Part shown: positions 1 to 6,544 of the stretch, in pieces
How the letters are laid out: each line of letters opens with the position of its first letter
Position numbering within the stretch: the stretch's first letter is position 1
Origin: CAZAKZ01 sp964485695
GTDB taxonomy: Bacteria; Planctomycetota; JAFGQW01
Length of the DNA stretch: 11,430 bases
Reading direction: 5' to 3'
NCBI GenBank assembly: GCA_964485695.1
Contig: CAZAKZ010000161.1
Location: forward strand, 1-11,430
Translations under genes and position numbers: made by a program
Notes under the pieces: model-generated
What the model was told of the DNA's origin: nothing
Databases searched by the model: none
The model's input: only the letters and a program-made list of their open reading frames with translations

Positions 1-183
1 AACAGCGCAGTCGCGGCCGTCCCATTCTGATTCTCGGCTACACACCACTTAGCTAAAGCAATCGAGCAAGGGTTCCGAAAGCATATTCAGGACCACGCCC
101 ATCGGGACCGCGGCAGCGTGGGAATCTACATCGAACCCGGGTCGAACAGGAGATTCGAATCCGTCCGGTTTCAGGAGGATTGA
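1..183 (+). other. Probable 3' end of an upstream gene, frame disrupted (possibly FlhG/ParA-like)
   Basis: No single frame is open from base 1 to fliA. One frame reads to a TAA at 54-56 and encodes RPILILGYTPLS. Another is open from 31 to a TGA at 181-183, contains LAKAIEQGFRKHI, and runs straight into the fliA ATG (TGAATG), with the fliA ribosome site inside its last codons. Joining the two by a one-base shift near 45-53 would give a continuous C-terminus. In many flagellar operons flhG precedes fliA, and FlhG proteins often end in a 'RP-x-x-x-x-YP-x-S-x-x-A-x-A-I'-like stretch. That identity is inference only. The sequence could instead be simple intergenic DNA after a gene ending at 56. 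Confidence 0.3.
173..179 (+). promoter_or_regulatory. Strong ribosome binding site of fliA
   Basis: AGGAGGA lies four bases before the ATG at 184. This nearly perfect Shine-Dalgarno fixes the start of the sigma factor and rules out the overlapping frame that opens at 180. Confidence 0.8.
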
Positions 184-951
184 ATGGTAAATCCCCGAAT
201 TACCACAGAGGATACCGACAGGGACGCCATCTCGGATCGAGATCAGCTCGTCCTCGATTATCTTCCCCTGGTCAATTACATTCTGGGCCGACTGGGGATC
301 AACCTCCCGCATCACATCGACCGGGAAGACCTGTTCAGTTCGGGTGTGATCGGCCTCATCAACGCATCCCGGCACTACGATCCCGATCGAGGAGCGAGCT
401 TCAAGACCTACGCCTACACCAACGTGAAGGGGGCCATTCTGGACGAGCTCCGGCGGCAGGACTTCATCCCCCGGACGCAGCGGGACAGGTTGAAGGCATT
501 CAACGAGGCCCGGCAAAGCCTGGAGATGAGGCTCAACCATCCACCCCATGCCGATCAGATTGCCCACGAGATGGGTGTGCCGGTGAGCGAGGTGGATGAA
601 ATCCTTCTCCTCATCCGGAGCGTCACCTGGCTGAGTCTGGATGAGAACGTCGCCGGGGACTACAGCCGGGATATCACGAGCAAGTACCTGGCCAATCCCC
701 GGGCCGAGGACCCTGCCGACGCCTTCGCCATAAAGGAACTCAAGGAGCACCTCAAGGAGGCCGTCAAGAATCTGAGCGACGCCGAGAGGCGTGTAATCCT
801 CCTCTACTACAACCAGGAACTACTGCTCAAGGAAATCGGTGAAGTGATGGGGATTTCCGAATCCCGTGTTTCCCAGATCCACAGCCGGGCGATCTTCCAC
901 CTGAACCAGGAAATCGAGAAGCTGGACCGGGTCAAGCCCGGCCGGGTATGA
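184..951 (+). CDS. fliA: RNA polymerase sigma factor FliA/WhiG family (sigma-28)
   Basis: The 255-residue product directs RNA polymerase to late flagellar, chemotaxis and flagellin promoters. Region 2 spans about residues 22-98, with the -10 recognition and core-binding part ending in FKTYAYTNVKGAILDELRRQ. Region 3 is about 105-165 (NHPPHADQIAHEMGV, then SLDE). Region 4, with its helix-turn-helix, is about 185-245 (LSDAERRVILLYY, then KEIGEVMGISESRVSQIHSRA). Length and domain order are those of a full FliA with no truncation. The ATG at 184 has a strong Shine-Dalgarno. The gene abuts the reading frame upstream (TGAATG) and is followed by a small lipoprotein-like gene, so it probably sits at the end of a flagellar operon. 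The convergent gene at 1320-1679 may encode its anti-sigma factor. The family call is secure; the target genes are not visible here. Confidence 0.95.
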   Translation: MVNPRITTEDTDRDAISDRDQLVLDYLPLVNYILGRLGINLPHHIDREDLFSSGVIGLINASRHYDPDRGASFKTYAYTNVKGAILDELRRQDFIPRTQRDRLKAFNEARQSLEMRLNHPPHADQIAHEMGVPVSEVDEILLLIRSVTWLSLDENVAGDYSRDITSKYLANPRAEDPADAFAIKELKEHLKEAVKNLSDAERRVILLYYNQELLLKEIGEVMGISESRVSQIHSRAIFHLNQEIEKLDRVKPGRV

Positions 952-980
952 AACGCGATCTCCAATTAAAAACTGAATCC

Positions 981-1298
981 ATGAAGATCTTGATTGCGAT
1001 TGCGCTCGTCGTCGTGGCCGGCCTCGCACTCTCCGGAGGCTGCCACTCCCCTTCCCGATCCGCAGGAGCTCCGGTCTCGACACCCGGCCGCGTGGAATCG
1101 CCGGACCCGCTGGACGTAGAGGTGGAAAGGACGGACAAGACCGTTCTGGAGATGCTCTGGGATCTGGAAAAGGCGGTCCGGGAAAGGAACAGAAGAATCG
1201 CCATTCTGGAGGGAAAGCTCGAGGAAGCCCGGGATACGATCCAGAGGCTCAAGGAAGGGACAAGGACGTCCAGATCCTCACCGGCATCTCCTCGATAG
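981..1298 (+). CDS. Small lipoprotein-like coiled-coil protein, 3' end possibly frameshifted
   Basis: This hypothetical protein is about 105 residues long. The N-terminus MKILIAIALVVVAGLALSGGC has a short basic start, a hydrophobic core and a Cys at residue 21 preceded by LSGG, an imperfect lipobox. A Pro/Ser-rich linker follows, then a charged heptad-rich stretch (about residues 50-95, with EMLWDLEKAVRER and ILEGKLEEARDTIQRLKE) likely to form a coiled coil. An in-frame ATG at 948 overlaps the fliA stop (ATGA), but codons 948-980 have low G/C in third positions, so 981 is preferred; neither start has a clear Shine-Dalgarno. The last residues (EGTRTSRSSPASPR) look out of frame. From about 1256 another frame reads DKDVQILTGISSIVMKRDG with strongly G/C-biased third positions. 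The function is unknown; the position suggests a role at the envelope or flagellum. Confidence 0.6.
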   Translation: MKILIAIALVVVAGLALSGGCHSPSRSAGAPVSTPGRVESPDPLDVEVERTDKTVLEMLWDLEKAVRERNRRIAILEGKLEEARDTIQRLKEGTRTSRSSPASPR

Positions 1299-1319
1299 TG
1301 ATGAAGCGGGATGGAATTC

Positions 1320-1679
1320 TCAGCGTTTCAAATCGGGATCTTCGCACCGGTTCTTTTGACCGAGAAGGCCGTCAATGCACTCTTCATAGCCGCTTTCCTC
1401 CTCGAGGCCACCGGTATTGACGAGGTGCCTGATCCTCTCCACGCGGCTCGCCCGGGTCTGAAAATCGTTCAAGGAGTTCTTGACCAGCTTCCAGATCCGC
1501 TTGAAAGCCGCGATTTCTTCTGACGAAGCGTTTTTCATAACACTGCGTCTCACCTTCCTTGCCCTGAGGCTTCGCGTCGTTTCCCTGAGGCCGTTGACAC
1601 GACCGTCTCCCACACCGGCGCTCAGGCCTTTCCTTTTCGACTTCTTCTTCTGTCTGACTATACTCTTGTTCTTGAGCAT
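1320..1679 (-). CDS. Small basic protein with FlgM-like C-terminal region (candidate anti-sigma-28 factor)
   Basis: The product has 119 residues. The ATG at 1679 is preceded by AAGGGAGGG about nine bases upstream, a good ribosome site, which argues against the longer frame opening at 1847. Residues 3-45 are very basic (RQKKKSKRKG) and probably disordered. Residues 52-70 could form a helix (EEIAAFKRIWKLVKNSL). Residues 76-106 contain RASRVERIRHLVNTGGL followed by IDGLL. This follows the FlgM pattern 'RVE-x-x-x-x-x-I-x-x-G-x-L ... IA-x-x-LI' with about two extra residues in the loop. FlgM holds FliA inactive until the hook is finished. The gene is convergent with the fliA segment and 21 bases from its end, which fits such a partnership. 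The basic N-terminus is unusual for FlgM, so the family call is tentative while the gene call is fairly good. Confidence 0.6.
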   Translation of the reverse strand: MLKNKSIVRQKKKSKRKGLSAGVGDGRVNGLRETTRSLRARKVRRSVMKNASSEEIAAFKRIWKLVKNSLNDFQTRASRVERIRHLVNTGGLEEESGYEECIDGLLGQKNRCEDPDLKR

Positions 1680-1748
1680 GCTTGTTTTCCCTCCCTTGAG
1701 ACCATGCGCATTCCCGTACGCCCCTGTTTCATCGTCCGCCCTGATTCT

Positions 1749-1776
1749 ATTGTAGGATGAAGCGGGAAAGTCTTGA
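1749..1776 (-). promoter_or_regulatory. Candidate sigma-28-like promoter of the FlgM-like gene
   Basis: Read on the minus strand, TCAAGACT (1776-1769) and TCCTACAA (1757-1750) are separated by exactly 11 bases. They match the enteric sigma-28 consensus (TAAAGTTT, N11, GCCGATAA) at five of eight positions each. The same right-hand box contains TACAAT (1754-1749), a five-of-six match to a sigma-70 -10 element, so an ordinary promoter is equally possible, although no good -35 box accompanies it. The element lies about 70 bases before the start codon. Confidence 0.3.
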
Positions 1777-1792
1777 GCGGCAAGGGGAAGTT

Positions 1793-1810
1793 TTTTCGCA
1801 TCTGCGAAAA
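1793..1810. repeat. 18-base palindrome TTTTCGCA-TC-TGCGAAAA
   Basis: Two perfect 8-base arms flank a two-base centre. The element sits 17 bases upstream (minus-strand sense) of the candidate promoter for the FlgM-like gene and just beyond the hairpins that follow the NtrC-like gene. It could be an operator or part of a terminator; no known operator consensus is recognised. Confidence 0.45.
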
Positions 1811-1848
1811 GAATGCGGTCATTCAGGTGCCGGGTGGCTCCCGGCACC
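1807..1848 (-). terminator. Tandem hairpins after the NtrC-like regulator gene
   Basis: On the minus strand a 9-base GC-rich stem (GGTGCCGGG pairing with CCCGGCACC, loop AGCCA, 1848-1826) is followed by a 5-base stem (GAATG/CATTC, loop ACCG, 1824-1811) and then TTTT. The pair lies about 85 bases after the regulator stop codon. The first hairpin has no T-tract of its own and the second has a short stem, so efficiency is uncertain. Confidence 0.5.
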
Positions 1849-1933
1849 CACGAATCGTAGCGTATGAACCCGTCTCACCCGGGACATATATCGGCAGGTC
1901 CGGGGTGTTCCCTTAGGGCCCGCCCAAGAGCCC

Positions 1934-3376
1934 TCAGGAAACCGGATGGACCGCACACTCCTGGACCACCCGGGTTTCGACCCGCTTCCGGATCGGACGG
2001 TACGCATCCTTGGAAATGATGCCCTGCTCCCGGTAGAGTTTCAGCTTGTTGTGAAGGGTTCGTGCGGTCAATCCGAGAATCTTGGCCGCGGCCGTCTTGT
2101 TGTTGCCGGTCTCTTCCAGGGTTTTCAGGATCATCTCCCGTTCCACCTCGTGGATGCTCATGCCCACCAGGGCGGCGAACGGATCGCCGCGTGAGATCTG
2201 GCCTCCGGTGATTTCCGGGGGCAGATGGTCCGGGGTGATCTCCTCTGCAAGGTCCAGAACGACAAGTCGCTGGACCAGGTTTTTCAGCTCCCGCACGTTA
2301 CCCGGCCACCGGTAGTGAGAAAGAAGTTCCATCGCCTCCGGGCTCACGCCGCGGACGTGGGAATTGTTCACCTGCCGGAGGCGGGTGATGAAGTGAGAAA
2401 CGAGAAGGGGCACGTCCTCTGAACGCTGCCTGAGCCGCGGCAGGGTAAGGCAGCCGCCACTGAACTGGTTGAACAGGTCCCGGCGGAAGCTCCCGGCCTC
2501 GGCTTCCCGGGCCAGGTCCCGGGTGGTGAGGCCGATGACCCGAACGTCCACCTCCAGGATGCGGCGTCCGCCCATGCGGTGGAACCTTCCCTCTTCCATG
2601 AACCGCAGCAGCTTGGCCTGCAGACTGACGGGAATTTCCCCGATCCCTTCCAGAACCAGGGTACCCCCGTGGGCCAATTCGAACCGCCCCTCACGCTTCC
2701 TGTGGGCGTCCGGAAACGCTCCGCGCTCGTGGCCGAAAAACTCGCTCTCGAGGAGGTTCTCGGGAAGGCTTGAGCACTCCACCTTGATGAAGGGGCCCGC
2801 GGCCCGGTCTCCATTGAAGTGAATGGCGCGGGCGAGGGTCTCCTTGCCCGTCCCGCTCTCTCCGCTCAGGATGACGGGAGAGCGATCGGCGCCCAGCTCC
2901 CGGGCCCGGTCCACCACCTGGCAGATGGCCATGGATTCCCCGACCAGGATGTCGGGGCCCTCGTCCGTTCTGAACTGGCTCCGGAGGTAGTCGTTCTCCC
3001 GCTGGAGCCGACGGCTGTGCGCCAGCCTGTCCAGCAGCATCTGGATGCGATCCAGATCATACGGCCGGAAGATGCAGTCCGCATCTCCGCCTCCGGGCGC
3101 AGCCGACCAATCCAGGGTGCAGCCGTGGTCTGTCAGAAGGACGACCTGAACCGAGCGGTCCAGGTCCTTCACCCGTTCCAGGAACAGGCGTCCGGAAATG
3201 TCGGACAGATTCTCGGAGACCATGACCAGGTCGAAGTCGGATTTCATGAAAGCGGCAAGTGCGTCGCCCCCTTCTGAAAAAACCTCGATCTCGTACCCTT
3301 TTTCCATCAATACGCGTTGAAGAAAATCACGGCCCTGCGCGTTCTCTTCGGCGATCAAGATCCGTTCAATACCCAT
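1934..3376 (-). CDS. NtrC/FleQ-type transcription regulator with degenerate receiver and AAA+ domains
   Basis: The product has 480 residues. A receiver-like domain (1-118) is followed by an AAA+ domain (about 142-372) and a Fis-type helix-turn-helix (about 408-450, NNKTAAAKILGLTARTLHNK). The receiver has EE (10-11) for the acidic pair, Ser54 at the phospho-acceptor position and Arg104 for the conserved Lys, so phosphorylation is unlikely. Walker A is intact (GESGTGKE, 172-179). The sigma-54 contact loop GAFTGA reads GAFPDA (219-224), Walker B LFLDEIG reads LVLEGIG, the sensor I Asn is Thr285, and the second Arg finger is Gln304. Sensor II (GNVREL) is kept. The known family uses ATP hydrolysis to activate sigma-54 polymerase; this member probably binds DNA, and maybe nucleotide, without doing so. 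ATG 3376 has GAGG eight bases upstream. FleQ, a flagellar regulator, also has an unphosphorylated receiver, and this gene lies near fliA. Confidence 0.93.
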   Translation of the reverse strand: MGIERILIAEENAQGRDFLQRVLMEKGYEIEVFSEGGDALAAFMKSDFDLVMVSENLSDISGRLFLERVKDLDRSVQVVLLTDHGCTLDWSAAPGGGDADCIFRPYDLDRIQMLLDRLAHSRRLQRENDYLRSQFRTDEGPDILVGESMAICQVVDRARELGADRSPVILSGESGTGKETLARAIHFNGDRAAGPFIKVECSSLPENLLESEFFGHERGAFPDAHRKREGRFELAHGGTLVLEGIGEIPVSLQAKLLRFMEEGRFHRMGGRRILEVDVRVIGLTTRDLAREAEAGSFRRDLFNQFSGGCLTLPRLRQRSEDVPLLVSHFITRLRQVNNSHVRGVSPEAMELLSHYRWPGNVRELKNLVQRLVVLDLAEEITPDHLPPEITGGQISRGDPFAALVGMSIHEVEREMILKTLEETGNNKTAAAKILGLTARTLHNKLKLYREQGIISKDAYRPIRKRVETRVVQECAVHPVS

Positions 3377-3408
3377 CCCTGCTACCTCAAATTGCTCCGT
3401 GACCGGAT

Positions 3409-3436
3409 AATTCCGGGTTTCTCCAGTTTCGGAATT
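3409..3436. repeat. Inverted repeat AATTCCG-N14-CGGAATT
   Basis: Two perfect 7-base arms (3409-3415 and 3430-3436) lie 33-60 bases upstream of the regulator start codon. This is a plausible site for a dimeric DNA-binding protein, possibly autoregulation. Confidence 0.4.
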
Positions 3437-3443
3437 GACTCTC

Positions 3444-3458
3444 TTTCCCGCCGGGAAA
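3444..3458. repeat. Palindrome TTTCCCG-C-CGGGAAA
   Basis: Two perfect 7-base arms flank a single central base. Its centre is about 28 bases from the centre of the inverted repeat at 3409-3436, close to the spacing expected for sites on one face of the helix. Confidence 0.4.
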
Positions 3459-3823
3459 AATGTTAGCGATCCCGGTACCCTCTACCTGGATATCGGAAAA
3501 AAGTCGCAGCATCCGGAGATCGCTTCAGTCGAGCGAGCAGGTTTTGCTGAAGGGTATTCCTCGCCCGGTCGCTGATTCCGCCGGGTGTACGATATTCCAA
3601 ACCGGTCACCCTGGCGGAAAAGTCCTCGTATGGTTTTTCCATCGGAATTCATTTCCGGGTGATTGAGCTCTGGGCGCGGGTTCGAGAAAGTTTTTCTGGA
3701 AGGAGAAAGGGACGGTTGCGTCCCCGGCGGTTCCCCGTAAAAATCTTTCCGGTCATAACCCCAGCCGCCCGTTCATCCCCAGGCTGCTGGGATCGAATCG
3801 TCCCATAATGAAAGGGCGTAGGC

Positions 3824-4375
3824 ATGGATCGAAAAGCCGCTCTGGAACTTCTGCACGAATACACAAAGAGCGAGGCGCTGCGCGCCCATGCCCTGGGCGT
3901 GGAGGCCGCCATGCGGAGCATGGCCCGATTCTACGAGGAAGAGGAGGACCTGTGGGGCATCGCGGGGCTCCTGCACGATTTCGATTACGAGATCCACCCC
4001 ACCATGGAGGAACATCCCGTGAAGGGAGCGCCCATCCTGCGGGAACGCGGCTGTCCCGAGGAGGTGATCTCGGCCATCCTCGGCCACGGGAACCACACCG
4101 GAGTGGCCCGGGAAAGCCTCCTCGCCAGGAGCCTCTTCGCCGTGGACGAACTGGTGGGCCTCATCACGGCCGTGGCCCTCGTGCGCCCCTCGAAGTCCGT
4201 CCGGGACGTGAAGGCCAAGAGTGTGAAGAAGAAACTCAAGGACAAGGCCTTTGCCCGGAGCGTGAGCCGAGAGGACATCGCCCAGGGCGTTGAAGAGCTG
4301 GGCGTGGACTTGACGGAGCACATCACGCGGGTGGTGGAGGCCATGACGGAAATCGCGGACGAGATCGGACTCTGA
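3824..4375 (+). CDS. HD-domain metal-dependent phosphohydrolase
   Basis: The product has 183 residues and is predicted cytoplasmic, with no signal peptide or membrane segment. The HD metal site is visible: His22 (RAHALGVEAAM), His51-Asp52 in GLLHDFDYE, His64, His88/His91 (GHGNH) and Asp108 in FAVDEL. Such HD proteins hydrolyse phosphate esters or nucleotides, but the substrate cannot be read from the sequence. The lysine-rich stretch at 124-142 and the C-terminal helices are typical of the small stand-alone HD subfamily often labelled HDIG. ATG 3824 has AAAGGG seven bases before it; an ATG at 3808 is in another frame. Its TGA abuts the stop codon of the convergent PP2C gene. Family call good, substrate unknown. 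Confidence 0.9.
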   Translation: MDRKAALELLHEYTKSEALRAHALGVEAAMRSMARFYEEEEDLWGIAGLLHDFDYEIHPTMEEHPVKGAPILRERGCPEEVISAILGHGNHTGVARESLLARSLFAVDELVGLITAVALVRPSKSVRDVKAKSVKKKLKDKAFARSVSREDIAQGVEELGVDLTEHITRVVEAMTEIADEIGL

Positions 4376-5182
4376 TCACTCCTTCACGGACTTCACGCGG
4401 CACAGGACCACTGTGATGTTGTCCGGCCCCCCCCGCCTGTTTGCCTCCTCGACGAGGTTCTCGGTCAGGACGTCCAGGCTCTTATCCGCCGCCACGATGG
4501 AGTGGATATCCCTGTCGGACATGGTGGTGTAGAGTCCGTCCGAGCAGAGCAGGATCAGGTCTCCCTCGTGCAGGGTGAGAGAGCCGGTGTCCGCGCTCAC
4601 GTCTTTCTTGACGCCGAGGGCCTCCAGAATGATGTTTCGATTGACGTAGGATTCCGCCTGGTCACTGGACATGACGCCGTAGTCGATGAGGAAGTTCATG
4701 AGGCTGTGGTCGCGCGTGAGCTGACGAAGCACGTTGTCGTGGAGGAGGTAGGCGCGGCTGTCCCCGACGTGGCACAGATAGCAGAAGGTGTCCACCAGCC
4801 AGACGCCCGTCAGAGTGGTCCCCATGCCCTGGCAGGCCGGATCCGTCTCGGAGCGCCGGAAGATCTCCCGGTTCGCGTGCTCAAAGGCCTTCAGCAGCAG
4901 TCGTTCCGGATCCTTCAGAGGAGGTTTCAGGGCGCCGAGGAACTCGTGGAGGGAATGGACGGCCATACGGCTGGCCACTTCACCCGCCCGGGCCCCGCCC
5001 ATGCCGTCGGCGACCAGGCACAGCATCCCCGGCGTCACGCGAGTTTTTTCGAATTCCCCTCCGTCTTCGATGCGATCGCCGGTTTCCAGGTCGGCAATCA
5101 AGAAGGTGTCCTCGTTGCCCTCGCGTTTCAATCCCCGGTCCGTTCGACCGTGGATCTCGAAGAATACGCTGGATTGGGTAAT
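4376..5182 (-). CDS. PP2C/PPM-family serine/threonine phosphatase with unusual start
   Basis: This enzyme removes phosphate from Ser/Thr of proteins and probably opposes a Hanks-type kinase or tunes a signalling pathway; no kinase is in the window. The PPM motifs are present in order: GRTDRGLKREGNED, VADGMGG, GMGTT, GDSRAYL, LLCSDGL and GGPDNIT, so the metal-binding aspartates are kept. It appears soluble, with no transmembrane tail. The first canonical start in frame is a TTG at 5131, inside the first conserved motif, and would give 251 residues beginning KREGNED. The open frame continues upstream through VFFEIHGRTDRG to a TGA at 5224-5222 with no ATG, GTG or TTG. An ATT at 5182 preceded by GGGA would give a normal-length N-terminus (268 residues). 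I use that end as best fit, not as proven. Confidence 0.88.
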   Translation of the reverse strand: MTQSSVFFEIHGRTDRGLKREGNEDTFLIADLETGDRIEDGGEFEKTRVTPGMLCLVADGMGGARAGEVASRMAVHSLHEFLGALKPPLKDPERLLLKAFEHANREIFRRSETDPACQGMGTTLTGVWLVDTFCYLCHVGDSRAYLLHDNVLRQLTRDHSLMNFLIDYGVMSSDQAESYVNRNIILEALGVKKDVSADTGSLTLHEGDLILLCSDGLYTTMSDRDIHSIVAADKSLDVLTENLVEEANRRGGPDNITVVLCRVKSVKE

Positions 5183-5256
5183 GACGAAATCCCAAAGTGA
5201 TCCCGATGCGGAACTCGCCGTTCACAACAGGAAAGAATGATACAACCGGGAACCAG

Positions 5257-5270
5257 CAATCCCCTCCTGA
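5257..5270 (-). terminator. Small hairpin between mazG and the PP2C gene
   Basis: On the minus strand CCCCT-CAGG-AGGGG forms a 5-base stem, followed by ATTGC with no T-run. It lies about 95 bases after mazG. It may be a weak terminator or a leader hairpin of the PP2C gene. Confidence 0.25.
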
Positions 5271-5365
5271 GGGGGGCTTCGCTGTCGAATTCAGTCCCGA
5301 TAACATATAGTCGAATTTTTGGGCGGAATCATAATCCCGTCGATTCGAGATTTCACAACCGAGTC

Positions 5366-5784
<419 letters not shown>

Positions 5785-5788
<4 letters not shown>

Positions 5789-6483
5789 GGATTCACCTCC
5801 ACCGGTGTGAATCCCACATGGTCGCAGCTGACCAGGCAATACCGGACCCCGCCCACCTTCCCCTCATAGGCCCTGTCCAGGTCCTTCCCGTGGAGGTGGC
5901 CGTAGACGCACAGGTCCACCTCGGCCTCGGATAGCAGGCGGGAAAAGGGTGTATCGAGGTGATCCTGCCAGACGGGCGGGTAGTGCAACATGACGATGCG
6001 CTTGACGGTGTTCAGCGCCTCCAGGGCCTTCAGGCCCAGGCGGAGGCGGCCCACCTCCCGGTTCAGGATTTTCAGGTCCTTCGTTTCCTCGAAATCCGGG
6101 GCACCGGGCAGACTCCATCCCCGGGTGCCCGTCACGCCCGTGTCCGTCCCGACGCGCCGGGCGTCGTTCTGGAGCAGAACCATGCCCTCGGGCAGAACCC
6201 TCTCCACCTTGGCCCGGCTCGACCACCAGGGATCGTGGTTTCCCTTGATCAGGATCTTGGAGCCCGGGAGTCGGCCCAGGAGTTCCAGATCCGGCTGGGC
6301 CTCCTCCAGACGAAGACCCCAGGAGATGTCCCCTGCCACCAGAACCGTATCCTCGGGTCGGACCCGGTCGGCCCAGTTGCTCTGGATCCGGTCCGCGTGG
6401 TCACGCCACTGCGGTCCGAAGATGTCCATGGGCTTGTCCACGGCCGTGCCCAGATGGAGGTCGCCGATGGCCCAGATCCGCAA
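5785..6483 (-). CDS. Calcineurin-like metallophosphoesterase
   Basis: The product has 232 residues and is a predicted cytoplasmic two-metal phosphoesterase. All five motifs are visible: GDLH (Asp8, His10), GDISWG (51-56), GNHD (81-84), His167 in MLHYPP, and GHLH (195-198). The substrate is unknown; the linked mazG gene suggests a nucleotide or phosphate housekeeping role, which is inference. The start is TTG 6483: GGAGGT lies seven bases upstream, the product then begins MRIWAIGDLHLG as is usual for the family, and the alternative GTG at 6504 would fall against the T-tract of the terminator with no ribosome site. The gene overlaps mazG by four bases. Confidence 0.9.
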
Positions 6484-6505
6484 GGGAGTCACCTCCAGGC
6501 TCACG

Positions 6506-6530
6506 AAAAAGAGCCCGGGTACCCGGGCTC
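6506..6530 (-). terminator. Intrinsic terminator of tRNA-Pro
   Basis: GAGCCCGGGTACCCGGGCTC (6511-6530) is a perfect 20-base palindrome able to form a 9-base stem, followed on the minus strand by TTTTTC. It begins 15 bases after the tRNA CCA and ends only 22 bases before the TTG start of the phosphoesterase. Confidence 0.9.
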
Positions 6531-6544
6531 GTCGTTCTAGAAGA

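Larger units (their letters stand above)
3377..3823. other. 447-base gap between divergent genes, with dyad elements
   Basis: No convincing gene is present. It contains AATTCCG-N14-CGGAATT at 3409-3436, the palindrome TTTCCCG-C-CGGGAAA at 3444-3458, and a small GGGACG/CGTCCC hairpin at 3709-3724. It must hold the promoters of both the regulator (minus) and the HD-domain gene (plus), but I see no strong sigma-70 or sigma-54 box. A 68-codon plus-strand frame at 3460-3666 has mixed third positions and no recognisable motif. Confidence 0.6.

Noticed and set aside
1680..1847. Extension of the FlgM-like gene to an upstream start at 1847
   Set aside because: The 1679 ATG has a good ribosome site, and the extension covers hairpins, the palindrome and promoter-like boxes.
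3460..3666. 68-codon plus-strand open frame in the gap before the HD-domain gene
   Set aside because: Third positions are not G/C-biased as in neighbouring genes, there is no recognisable motif, and only a weak GGGA lies in front.
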